Below, in pieces: positions 33,656-41,492 of a stretch of 64,000 nucleotides of DNA; position 1 is the stretch's first letter; each line of letters opens with the position of its first letter. The position numbers and the translations under genes were made by a program. The notes beneath the pieces were generated by a model that searched no databases, was not told the origin of the DNA, and saw nothing but the letters and a program-made list of their open reading frames with translations. Location of the stretch: NCBI RefSeq assembly GCF_000024965.1, contig NC_013530.1:3596001-3660000 (forward strand), given 5' to 3'. This DNA is from Xylanimonas cellulosilytica DSM 15894 (GTDB taxonomy: Bacteria > Actinomycetota > Actinomycetes > Actinomycetales > Cellulomonadaceae).

Positions 33656-34333
33656 TCAGTCTTGGCCGGGGGGGCCGAAGCCGCGCGTGCCGTTGCGGCG
33701 GCGAAGCATCAGGGCGACGACCGTGCCGACGATGGCGACGGCTGCGATCAGGCCGACGATCGGGCTGCGGCCCGGCGCCAGGGTCTCGGGGGCGGGGCTC
33801 GGGTCGGACGTCACGGCCGTGTCCGCCGGGGCGTCGGTCGCGGTCGGCTGGTCGCTCGCCGCGTCGTCGGACAGGGCTGCGATCGCCGGGGCGTCCGACG
33901 CCGCAGCGAGCGTCGGGTCCTCGGTCGGTTCGGGTGACGCCGTCGGTTCGGGCGCGGGGACTGCCAGCACGAACGTGAACGTCCCCTCGATCGGGTGCCC
34001 GTCGGACGAGACGGCGCGCCAGGCGACGTCGTAGTCGCCGTTCGCCAGGTCGGGCGGGAGCGGGACGGTGACCGTGACGCCGTCGACCTCCGGGGCGGGC
34101 GCGCCGACGTCGGCACCACCCGTGGTGACCACCACCTGGGTGCCCGTGTCGAGCACCGCGTCGCTGAACTCCAGCGTGAGCACGGCGGGCAGCACGTCGA
34201 GCGTGGCGCCGTCGGCGGGGTCGGAGGAGACGAGCCGGTCGTGGGCGCTCGCGGGGGTCGCGAGCCCGACGAGGGCGAGCCCCGCAGCCACCAGGGCGAG
34301 GAGAAGACGACGGGCCGAGAAGGCAGACGACAT
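33656..34333 (-). CDS. CopC-domain copper-resistance protein, membrane anchored
   Basis: The 225-residue protein has a signal peptide ending PASA, so the mature chain would begin with H, the usual CopC Cu(II) ligand. The CopC beta-sandwich follows (HDRLVSSDPADGATLDVLP, LEFSDAVL, AWRAVSSDGHPIEGTFTFVL), with a second conserved histidine in DGHP. A Ser/Ala/Asp/Pro-rich stalk and a single C-terminal helix (SPIVGLIAAVAIVGTVVALML) with RRR anchor it. No CopD is adjacent. It converges with the metallopeptidase across 18 bp that hold a small TCCCG/CGGGA hairpin. Confidence 0.88.
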   Translation of the reverse strand: MSSAFSARRLLLALVAAGLALVGLATPASAHDRLVSSDPADGATLDVLPAVLTLEFSDAVLDTGTQVVVTTGGADVGAPAPEVDGVTVTVPLPPDLANGDYDVAWRAVSSDGHPIEGTFTFVLAVPAPEPTASPEPTEDPTLAAASDAPAIAALSDDAASDQPTATDAPADTAVTSDPSPAPETLAPGRSPIVGLIAAVAIVGTVVALMLRRRNGTRGFGPPGQD

Positions 34334-34370
34334 GCCCGAAACCCTAGCCCGGCCCGGACCCCATCCGAGC

Positions 34371-34474
34371 TGTCAGAGGCCAGCGAGCGCAGGGACTCGC
34401 GTGCTTCTGACAGCTCCAGCAGGCCCCGGGGTTGTCAGAGCGTGGCAAGGGCGTGGGCTTGCCACCCTCTGACA
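34371..34474. repeat. Two family B units between divergent copC and nadE genes
   Basis: Units lie at 34371-34412 and 34433-34474, 42 bp each with a period of 62. The first has an inner GCGAG/CTCGC stem. The second has an inner GTGGCAAG/CTTGCCAC stem and outer TGTCAGAG/CTCTGACA arms, an almost perfect hairpin. The rest of this 223-bp gap shows no gene. Confidence 0.95.
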
Positions 34475-34556
34475 GGGCCAGGCGGGGAGGCCGAGCGACG
34501 CCCGGTCGGCGGGTGACGGGACGGCAGGTCGGGGCGGGGTCCGGCAGACTGCGGGC

Positions 34557-36605
34557 ATGGCTTCTGGCTCGTTCTGGTCCTCCTACTCGCACGGGTTTGC
34601 CCGGGTCGCGGCCGTGACGGTTCCGGTCCGCGTCGCCGACCCGGCGGCCAACGCGGCCGTCGTCGTCGAGCAGGCGCGGGCGTGCCACGGCGAGGGGGTC
34701 GCCGTCGCCGTCTTCCCCGAGCTGTGCCTGACCGGGTACGCCATCGACGACCTGTTCCTGCAGGACCCGCTGCTGGAGGCCGCGGCCGACGCGCTCGCCG
34801 TCGTCGTCGACGCCTCCGCGGACCTCATGACAGTCCTCGTCGTCGGGCTGCCCCTCGAGGCGGGGGGCCGGGTGCTGAACTGCGCCGCCGTCGTGCACCG
34901 GGGCCGGATCCTCGGCGTCGCGCCCAAGTCGTACCTGCCCACCTACCGCGAGTTCTACGAGCGCCGCTGGTTCGCCCCCGGTGACGACCGGCGCGGCGCG
35001 ACGATCCGCGTGCTCGGCGAGGACGTCCCGTTCGGCCCGGACCTCATCTTCGAGGCGTCCGATGTCGCAGGCCTGCGGGTGCACGTCGAGGTCTGCGAGG
35101 ACATGTGGGTGCCGGTGCCGCCGTCGGCGGAGGCGGCGCTCGCGGGGGCGACGGTGCTGGCGAACCTGTCGGCGTCGCCCATCACGGTGGCGCGCGCGGA
35201 GGACCGGCGGCTGATGGTCCGCTCGGCGAGCGCCCGGTGCAGCGCGGCCTACGTGTACGCCGCCGCCGCCCAGGGCGAGTCGTCCACCGACCTGTCCTGG
35301 GACGGCCAGACGATGGTCTACGAGTGCGGCGACCTGCTCGGGGAGTCGGAGCGGTTCCCGGACGGGCCGCGGCGCACGGTCGTCGACGTCGACCTGGACC
35401 GGCTGCGGCAGGAGCGGCTGCGGCAGGGCACGTTCGACGACAACCGCCGCACGCTCGCGGCCCGCACGGGCAGCTTCCGGACGGTCGGGTTCGAGCTCGC
35501 CCCGCCGTCGTCGGACCTCGGTCTGAGGCGGAAGGTCGACCGGTTCCCGTTCGTGCCCGACGACGCGGAGCGGCTCGCGCTCGACTGCTACGAGGCGTAC
35601 AACATCCAGGTCACCGCGCTGGAGCAGCGGCTGACGTCGATCGGCCGGCCGAAGATCGTCATCGGGGTCTCGGGCGGCCTGGACTCGACGCACGCGCTGA
35701 TCGTGGCGGCCAAGGCGATGGACCGGCTCGGCCGCCCGCGCGAGGACATCCTGGCGTACACGCTGCCGGGCTTCGCGACGGGCACGGAGACGAAGGACCG
35801 CGCGTGGCGGCTGGGCCGGTCGCTGGGCGTGAGCTTCGAGGAGATCGACATCCGGCCTGCGGCGACGCAGCTCCTCACGGATCTGGGCCACCCGTTCGGC
35901 CGCGGCGAGCCTGTGTACGACGTGACGTTCGAAAATGTACAAGCCGGGTTGCGCACCGACTATCTGTTCCGCCTCGCGAACCACAACGGCGGCATCGTGC
36001 TGGGCACGGGCGACCTGTCGGAGCTCGCGCTGGGCTGGGCGACGTACGGCGTGGGCGACCAGATGTCGCACTACGTCATCAACTCGGGCGTGCCGAAGAC
36101 GTTGATCCAGCACCTGATCCGGTGGGTGATCTCGACGTCGCAGTTCGGCGCCGAGACGGACACCGTGCTGGCCGAGATCCTCGACCAGGAGATCTCCCCC
36201 GAGCTCGTGCCCGCGGGCGCGGACGGGGCGCTGCAGTCCACCGAGGCGAAGATCGGCCCGTACCCGCTGCAGGACTTCACGCTGTACTGGACGCTGCGGT
36301 ACGGCCTGCGGCCGTCCAAGATCGCGTTCCTGCAGTGGCACGCGTGGCACGACGCCGCGGCGGGCGAGTGGCCGCCCGGCTTCCCGCACGACGAGCGGTC
36401 GGCGTACGACCTGGCCACGATCCGACGCTGGATGTCGCTGTTCTTCCGCCGGTTCTTCGCGAACCAGTTCAAGCGCTCGGCGATCCCGAACGGTCCGAAG
36501 GTCTCGGCCGGCGGCACGCTGTCGCCGCGCGGCGACTGGCGGATGCCGTCCGACGCGTCGGCGGCGGCGTGGCTGGCCGACCTGGAGAACGTGCCCACCT
36601 CTTGA
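34557..36605 (+). CDS. nadE: Glutamine-dependent NAD+ synthetase
   Basis: The 682-residue enzyme amidates deamido-NAD+ using ammonia channelled from glutamine. The N-terminal nitrilase-like glutaminase has its catalytic triad in FPELCLTGY (E), PKSYLPTY (K) and VEVCEDMW (C180). The C-terminal synthetase has the ATP P-loop GVSGGLDSTHAL from about residue 370, GTGDLSELALGW and KIGPYPLQDF. The length matches the mycobacterial NadE type. ATG start at 34557. Two family B hairpins lie within the 223 bp upstream and could affect expression. Confidence 0.95.
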   Translation: MASGSFWSSYSHGFARVAAVTVPVRVADPAANAAVVVEQARACHGEGVAVAVFPELCLTGYAIDDLFLQDPLLEAAADALAVVVDASADLMTVLVVGLPLEAGGRVLNCAAVVHRGRILGVAPKSYLPTYREFYERRWFAPGDDRRGATIRVLGEDVPFGPDLIFEASDVAGLRVHVEVCEDMWVPVPPSAEAALAGATVLANLSASPITVARAEDRRLMVRSASARCSAAYVYAAAAQGESSTDLSWDGQTMVYECGDLLGESERFPDGPRRTVVDVDLDRLRQERLRQGTFDDNRRTLAARTGSFRTVGFELAPPSSDLGLRRKVDRFPFVPDDAERLALDCYEAYNIQVTALEQRLTSIGRPKIVIGVSGGLDSTHALIVAAKAMDRLGRPREDILAYTLPGFATGTETKDRAWRLGRSLGVSFEEIDIRPAATQLLTDLGHPFGRGEPVYDVTFENVQAGLRTDYLFRLANHNGGIVLGTGDLSELALGWATYGVGDQMSHYVINSGVPKTLIQHLIRWVISTSQFGAETDTVLAEILDQEISPELVPAGADGALQSTEAKIGPYPLQDFTLYWTLRYGLRPSKIAFLQWHAWHDAAAGEWPPGFPHDERSAYDLATIRRWMSLFFRRFFANQFKRSAIPNGPKVSAGGTLSPRGDWRMPSDASAAAWLADLENVPTS

Positions 36606-36647
36606 CTTTCCCGTCAGGAAAGTGGAGTCTCTTTCCTAACAGGAAAG
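36602..36647 (+). promoter_or_regulatory. Promoter with two tandem palindromic operators
   Basis: Two 17-base palindromes with the same plan, CTTTCC-N5-GGAAAG, lie at 36606-36622 and 36631-36647 with centres 25 bp apart. A TTGACT -35-like box at 36602-36607 overlaps the first, and CCTAAC in the second could be the -10. The downstream AGAGAGGGA is the ribosome site. The winged-helix protein encoded by the second gene is the likely ligand. Confidence 0.7.
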
Positions 36648-36659
36648 AGAGGGACGATC

Positions 36660-37133
36660 ATGAACATCACTCCTGAGGAAGCCCGCGCCGCACTCGTGGC
36701 CGCCGACGCCGGTCACCACGCGGTGGCCGACGAGGTCGGGGTCCCCGGCTGGTACTGGTGGGGGCTCGGCGCCGCCTGGATCGGGTTCGGCGTCATCGCC
36801 GACCTCGACGTCTTCTGGCTCACCATCGCCGTCACCCTGGCCTTCGGCATCGCCCACGCCCAGGTCTTCGCGCGCGTCGCCCACGGCCGACGCCGCACCG
36901 GCGCCGTCCAAGTGCGCCGCGACGTCGCCGGCCGCCGCACCATGCTCCACGTGTGGCTGCTGCTGCTCGCGCTCGCCGCCGCCGGGGTCGCCTTCGCGCT
37001 GCTCGTCGCCGCCGACGGCGCAGCCCACCCCGCGATCATCGGCGCCGTGCTCCCGGCCGCCGTCGTCGTCGCGGGCGGGCCGACCCTCGTGCGCTGGTCG
37101 ACGCGCCGCCAGGCCGCCCGGAGGGACGGATGA
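36660..37133 (+). CDS. Small membrane protein co-regulated with a winged-helix regulator
   Basis: The 157-residue protein has four hydrophobic segments in two pairs (starting YWWGLGAAWIGFGVIADL, VFWLTIAVTLAFGIAH, MLHVWLLLLALAAAGVAFAL and HPAIIGAVLPAAVVV). A basic loop (RRRTGAVQVRRDVAGRR) lies between the pairs. I do not recognise a named family. The stop overlaps the ATG of the regulator gene (ATGA). The tight linkage suggests that regulator and membrane protein respond to the same unknown signal. Confidence 0.8.
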   Translation: MNITPEEARAALVAADAGHHAVADEVGVPGWYWWGLGAAWIGFGVIADLDVFWLTIAVTLAFGIAHAQVFARVAHGRRRTGAVQVRRDVAGRRTMLHVWLLLLALAAAGVAFALLVAADGAAHPAIIGAVLPAAVVVAGGPTLVRWSTRRQAARRDG

Positions 37134-37450
37134 GCGCGTCACCCGAGGGCGACGCCATCGCCGTCGTCCCCCGGTTCGACGAGCTCATCCACCCGGCCAC
37201 CCGCCTCCAGCTGGCGGCGGCGCTCGCCGCCGCCGACTGGGCCGAGTTCGCGTTCCTGCGCGACAAGCTCGGGCTGTCCGACTCGGCGCTGTCCAAACAG
37301 CTCGGCGCCCTGGAGGACGCCGGGTACGTCACCACGGACCGCGTGCTCGACGGCGGACGACGGCGCCTGCGCGCCCGGCTCACACCGCGCGGGCGTGACG
37401 CCCTCGTCGGCCACCTGGCCGCACTGAAGGCCCTGCTGGACGGGGCGTGA
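37130..37450 (+). CDS. Winged-helix transcriptional regulator (MarR/ArsR-like, short type)
   Basis: The 106-residue protein consists almost only of one winged helix: PATRLQLAAALAAADWAEFAFLRD, the recognition helix LSDSALSKQLGALEDAGYV and the wing TDRVLDGGRRRLRARLTPRGRDAL. It is probably an autorepressor acting on the tandem palindromes at 36606-36647. No metal-binding cysteines are present, so the signal is not an ArsR-type metal site. It is translationally coupled to the membrane protein gene. Confidence 0.88.
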   Translation: MSASPEGDAIAVVPRFDELIHPATRLQLAAALAAADWAEFAFLRDKLGLSDSALSKQLGALEDAGYVTTDRVLDGGRRRLRARLTPRGRDALVGHLAALKALLDGA

Positions 37451-37463
37451 GCCCCGCCCAGGG

Positions 37464-38507
37464 TCACCGTTGGAAGAACGCCGGGACGCCGTTGCTGGCA
37501 GGTGCGGACTTGCCCTTCAGGACGACACGGACGTCGACGGCCTCCATGCGGTAGCCGAACCCTGCCGACCCGGACGACTGCCCGTTGGTCGCCCAGCCCG
37601 TCCAGCCGATGTTCTGGACATGAGTCCGGTAGTAGATGCGGTATTCGCTCGACGACGGCAGGTTCAGCCGGATCGCCTCCATGCGCAGGCCCTGGCCCTC
37701 GGTGCCGACGATGCCGCCGTTGTGGGAGACCGAGACCGGGGCCATCCATCCGCGGTTCTGGACGTGGGCCTGCGCCGTCAGGGGACCATCGCCCAGGTAG
37801 TTGAGGTTCAGGGCCTCCAGGCGAAGACCGCGGCCCGTGGTCCCGAGGACGGTGCCGCCGCGGACGGGGTCCTGCCACCCGATGTTCTGGACGTGGGCCT
37901 GAGCCAGGATGAGCGAGCCGGGGTCGTTCTGCCAATAGATGAACGACTCACGGTTCCCGGACTGCGCGGGTGCCGCACTGCCCTTGGGCAGCAGACGGAT
38001 CTCCAGGGCCTCGATGCGCAGGCTCTCCTCTGCGGAGCCCGCAGGGGAACCGTTCGACGTCCACGCGAGCCAACCGTGGTTCTGGATGTGCGCGCGGTAC
38101 CAGAGGTCGTAGTACCGGGCGACCTCTCCCGTCAGGCCGAGCGTGACGGCCTCGACGCGCAGCCCACGGCCCGTCGTCCCGATCGTGGCCCCGTCCGGCA
38201 CGTAGTCCGTCCACCCGATGTTCTGCACGTGCGCCTGCGCCAGGATCCCGCCCTGGTGGGTGGAGCTCGTCAGCTTGAGCTGCAACGCCTCGAGGCGCAG
38301 CGCCCGGCCCGTGGTCCCGACGACGCCGTTGCCCGTCCGCCACGGCTGCCACCCGATCGACTGCACGTGGCCGCGCACGGCGATCTGGGGGGCCACGGGA
38401 TCCGCGGCTGCCTGCGCGGGTGCTGCGCCCGCGAGCGCGGCGACGGCCAGGAGGGCGCTGACCCAGGCGAGGAGGCGTACCCGGCGTGCGGGTGGGAGTA
38501 CGGGCAT
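37464..38507 (-). CDS. Secreted protein made of six ChW (hydrophobic W) repeats
   Basis: A signal peptide (VRLLAWVSALLAVAALAGAAPAQA) is followed by six copies of a 45-60-residue repeat and little else, over 347 residues. Each repeat has the plan H(V/I)QxxGW ... GT(T/E)GxxLRxEAxxLxL; HVQNIGW occurs three times. This is the clostridial hydrophobic-W repeat (PF07538), usually found on surface proteins and thought to bind proteins or glycans. No catalytic domain or cell-wall anchor is visible. ATG at 38507 is preferred to one at 38612 because it starts the signal peptide. It is single and not in an operon. Confidence 0.88.
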   Translation of the reverse strand: MPVLPPARRVRLLAWVSALLAVAALAGAAPAQAAADPVAPQIAVRGHVQSIGWQPWRTGNGVVGTTGRALRLEALQLKLTSSTHQGGILAQAHVQNIGWTDYVPDGATIGTTGRGLRVEAVTLGLTGEVARYYDLWYRAHIQNHGWLAWTSNGSPAGSAEESLRIEALEIRLLPKGSAAPAQSGNRESFIYWQNDPGSLILAQAHVQNIGWQDPVRGGTVLGTTGRGLRLEALNLNYLGDGPLTAQAHVQNRGWMAPVSVSHNGGIVGTEGQGLRMEAIRLNLPSSSEYRIYYRTHVQNIGWTGWATNGQSSGSAGFGYRMEAVDVRVVLKGKSAPASNGVPAFFQR

Positions 38508-38628
38508 CGGTGCTCCGGTCTCGAAAGGGCTGCAGCCATGCGGGGGGTCGCGAACTGCGAGCTCGCGCCCGAGGGTAGCGGTCCACGACCCGTCCGCACA
38601 GGGTGATTCCACACCCTCTTTCCGCGCG

Positions 38629-40614
38629 CTACCGCCCCGTGAGGAACGCGTGCATGATCGGCCCCGACGTCGTCGATCCGCGCTCGCCGACCTCGACGAA
38701 CACCGCGACGGCGAGGTCGCCTGCGATGGCGATCATCCAGGTGTGCTGCTGGGTGCCGTCGCCGAACTGGGCGGTGCCGGTCTTGGCCCCGACGATGCCG
38801 GGCACGTCCTGCAGCAGGCGAGCGCTGCCGTTCTCGACGACGCCACCCATGAGGGAGCGCAGGGTCTCGGCCTCGGCCGCGGTGAGGGCCGACTCCGGCA
38901 CCTCCTTCGGCTCCGCGGGGGTCTCGGGCCGCACCAGCACCGGGTCGACGCGCTTGCCGGCCGCGACGGACGCCGCGATGCGGGCCATCGTGAACGGGGA
39001 GGCCTCGATGCGGTCCTGCCCGATGAGGGTGGCCGCGTGCTGGGCGGGCGTCGCGTCGGCGGGCACGTTGCCGTAGAAGACGGGCGCCCCGACCGGCGTC
39101 TCGACGCCGAGCCCCAGGTCCTGCGCGGCGGTGACGAGGTCCTGCTGCGAGACCACGTCGTGCTGGCTGATCATGGCCGTGTTGCACGAGTGGGCGATGG
39201 CGGTGCGCAGCGGGATGTCGCCGAGGTACTGCGCCTCGTACTCCGGCACGTTCTGGAAGTCGCGCCCGTTGACGTTGATCGTCGGCGTGCAGGGCACGGT
39301 CGTGTCCGGGGTGATCCCGTGGCGGCCGAACCCGAGGGCGTCCACCACCTTGAACGTCGACCCGGGCGCGTACTTGCCGAGCAGCGCGGTGTCGAGGCCC
39401 TGGCTTCCCGGGCCGGACGCCGCGGCCAGCACCTCACCGGTCGAGGGGCGGATCGCGACGATCGCGGCAGCCGGTTCCACGTCGGCGAGCAGCGACTCCG
39501 CCCGCTCCTGGAGGCCGACGTCGAAGGTGGTCGCGAGCGGGGTGCCGTTCACGGCCTCCTTCGTGAACACCTCGCGCGGCGCGGCGTCGGAGTCCGGGAC
39601 CGCGACGGTCACGGTGATGCCGGGCGACCCGGCGAGCTGCGCGTCGTACTGCTTCTGCAGGCCGGACAGGCCCGTGACGTCGCCCTTCTTCACGCGACCC
39701 TCGGACGCCTCGATGATCTCGGCGGTCGCCTCACCGGCCCGGCCCAGGATGGGGCGCGCGAACGTCGGCGTCGGCGCGAGGGCCAGCTCCGCGGCGATCA
39801 CCCCGACGCCGGGGGTCATGCGCGCGGCCTCGACGTCGACCTGCGGGTCCTCCTGGCGCACGGTGACGAGCTCGACGTACGCCTTGGGGCCCGCCGACGC
39901 CACCTTCGCGGCGTACCCGGGGGCGTCGACGGCGATGCCGCCGGCGATCACCAGCTCGGCGAGCGCGAGGGCGGAGGCCTCCCACTCCGACTCGGGCACG
40001 TGCGTCTTGTCGATGCCCAGCCGCCACACCGCGCGGTTGGTGACGAGCGGTTCGCCGGTGCCGTCCAGGATGTCGGCGCGGGCGGGCGCCACGCTCGCGA
40101 CCGTCACGCGCTCCTCGGGCTGAAGATCGGGCACCAGGATCGCCGGGTTCCACGCGATCGACCAGGCACCTGGCTCGTCGCTACCCTCCTCCGGCTCGAC
40201 GAACACGAGCTCGGCCCGCGTCAGGTAGGTCCACTCAGCCTCGGGGGCCAGCGGCCACGTCCACTGGAGGGTCGCGGTGGCCTGCTTGCCGGCGTCGTCG
40301 CCCTCGGTCTCGGTGACCACCTGGGTGATCGTGACGTCTGGGTGCTCGGCGCCCGACGCCGCCAGCAGCGGTTCGAGGACCTCGGTGGCCTGCTGCTGGG
40401 GGTCGCCCGTGAAGCCCCGGTGGAAGTCGAGGCCGTCGAGGGCGCCGGTCTGCAGCCCGCGCAGCAGGTCGTCCGCCGCAGCCTGCGCGGGCGGGATCTC
40501 GGGCCCGGTGCAGGCGGCCAGCGGCAGCGCGAGCGCCGGGACGACCAGCAGCGCGACGGCGCGCAGCAGGGACGGGCGGCGGGTTCGGGGCGTTCCGGGC
40601 GAGGGGGTGCGCAC
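38629..40614 (-). CDS. Class B penicillin-binding protein, MecA-like lipoprotein
   Basis: The 661-residue protein has a lipobox (ALPLAAC) instead of the usual uncleaved anchor, an NTF2-like MecA N-terminal domain (about residues 40-160), and a PBP dimerisation region. The transpeptidase domain has S419-T-F-K422 (SxxK), HSCNTA (SxN) and AKTGTAQ (KTG), all intact. It should cross-link peptidoglycan outside the membrane and be acylated by beta-lactams. MecA-like architecture does not itself show resistance. It is transcribed as a single gene, 38 bp upstream of which lies a hypothetical gene on the same strand. Confidence 0.93.
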   Translation of the reverse strand: MRTPSPGTPRTRRPSLLRAVALLVVPALALPLAACTGPEIPPAQAAADDLLRGLQTGALDGLDFHRGFTGDPQQQATEVLEPLLAASGAEHPDVTITQVVTETEGDDAGKQATATLQWTWPLAPEAEWTYLTRAELVFVEPEEGSDEPGAWSIAWNPAILVPDLQPEERVTVASVAPARADILDGTGEPLVTNRAVWRLGIDKTHVPESEWEASALALAELVIAGGIAVDAPGYAAKVASAGPKAYVELVTVRQEDPQVDVEAARMTPGVGVIAAELALAPTPTFARPILGRAGEATAEIIEASEGRVKKGDVTGLSGLQKQYDAQLAGSPGITVTVAVPDSDAAPREVFTKEAVNGTPLATTFDVGLQERAESLLADVEPAAAIVAIRPSTGEVLAAASGPGSQGLDTALLGKYAPGSTFKVVDALGFGRHGITPDTTVPCTPTINVNGRDFQNVPEYEAQYLGDIPLRTAIAHSCNTAMISQHDVVSQQDLVTAAQDLGLGVETPVGAPVFYGNVPADATPAQHAATLIGQDRIEASPFTMARIAASVAAGKRVDPVLVRPETPAEPKEVPESALTAAEAETLRSLMGGVVENGSARLLQDVPGIVGAKTGTAQFGDGTQQHTWMIAIAGDLAVAVFVEVGERGSTTSGPIMHAFLTGR

Positions 40615-40652
40615 GCCCGCACGCTAGCGGAACCCGCCGACGGCGAACAGGC

Positions 40653-41342
40653 TCAGGGCGCCGGGACCGCCTTGACCACCGGCTCCCACACCTCGCGGGC
40701 CAGGGGCGCCGCGTCCTCGTCCTCCCGGCCGGCCCAGACGCGGACCTCGGCCACCGTGTCGACGAGCAGCGCCCGCAACCGGCCGTCGACGTCGGGCACG
40801 AACGCCTCGCTGATGCCCTGCACCGCCGTCGAGACGACGGACGGGGCGGCGTCGCGGACGAACCGGCGCGGCTTGACGTGCGTGTCGGCCAGGAACTTGC
40901 GCGCCCACTGGGCCGTGCGCGGCACGGAGGCGAGCGCCTCGACGCTCTCGGGCTCGAGCGTCCCGCGGGGCCGGCCCTCGAGCTCGTCGAGCATGCGCTC
41001 GCAGCCGTAGATCGCGACGGCGAGGGTCTGCTGCCGGTCGGCAGGGCTGACGGGGATGGCCGTGCGTGCGGCACGCAGCGCGATCCGCACGTCCCAGGAC
41101 GGGTTCTCGCTCGTCAGGCCGATGACGTTCGGGATGAGCGGCGCGAGCTGCGGACGCGCCTCGTCGGAGGTCAGGTCGTTGACCGCGCGCGCGAGCATCG
41201 CGAGCAGCGGGTGCGTGCACGCGGGGTGGTCGCTCCAGCGCTCGCCCGCGAGGAACGACGCGAGCTCCATGAAGCAGGCGCCCTTCTTCGGGTTGCGGTG
41301 CTTTCCGCGGCCCAGCATGGGTAGCGCGTCGAAGGTCTGCAT
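40653..41342 (-). CDS. Conserved hypothetical protein
   Basis: This 229-residue protein starts MQTFDALPMLGRGKHRNPKK and continues GACFMELASFLAGERWSDHP, a strongly patterned N terminus I associate with an uncharacterised actinobacterial family. The rest is helical and lacks known catalytic motifs, signal peptide or membrane segment. The frame is open far upstream, but no family-like sequence precedes this ATG. It is divergent from the LAL regulator gene, with a 150-bp gap that may hold both promoters. No function is proposed. Confidence 0.75.
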   Translation of the reverse strand: MQTFDALPMLGRGKHRNPKKGACFMELASFLAGERWSDHPACTHPLLAMLARAVNDLTSDEARPQLAPLIPNVIGLTSENPSWDVRIALRAARTAIPVSPADRQQTLAVAIYGCERMLDELEGRPRGTLEPESVEALASVPRTAQWARKFLADTHVKPRRFVRDAAPSVVSTAVQGISEAFVPDVDGRLRALLVDTVAEVRVWAGREDEDAAPLAREVWEPVVKAVPAP

Positions 41343-41492
41343 GTCCCACCACCACCTGCGTCTCGAAGTCCTGCGGCCTCCCTCCAGTGTGCGCGCGGTG
41401 TGACCTGGATCGCAATCGCACGTCAGGAACCGGTGACCACCTGATGAGATTCGGCCTCGGGCGTTGTCGGTGGCCGGTGGCACGATCGGAGG

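Noticed and set aside
13786-34474. 42-bp units as ends of a known transposon or IS
   Set aside because: No transposase or target-site duplication is seen in the window, and the two ends are always 42 bp apart with nothing mobile between them.
38629-40614. MecA-like PBP as evidence of acquired beta-lactam resistance
   Set aside because: MecA-type domain order is common in native Gram-positive class B PBPs. No mobile element or regulatory mec genes are present.
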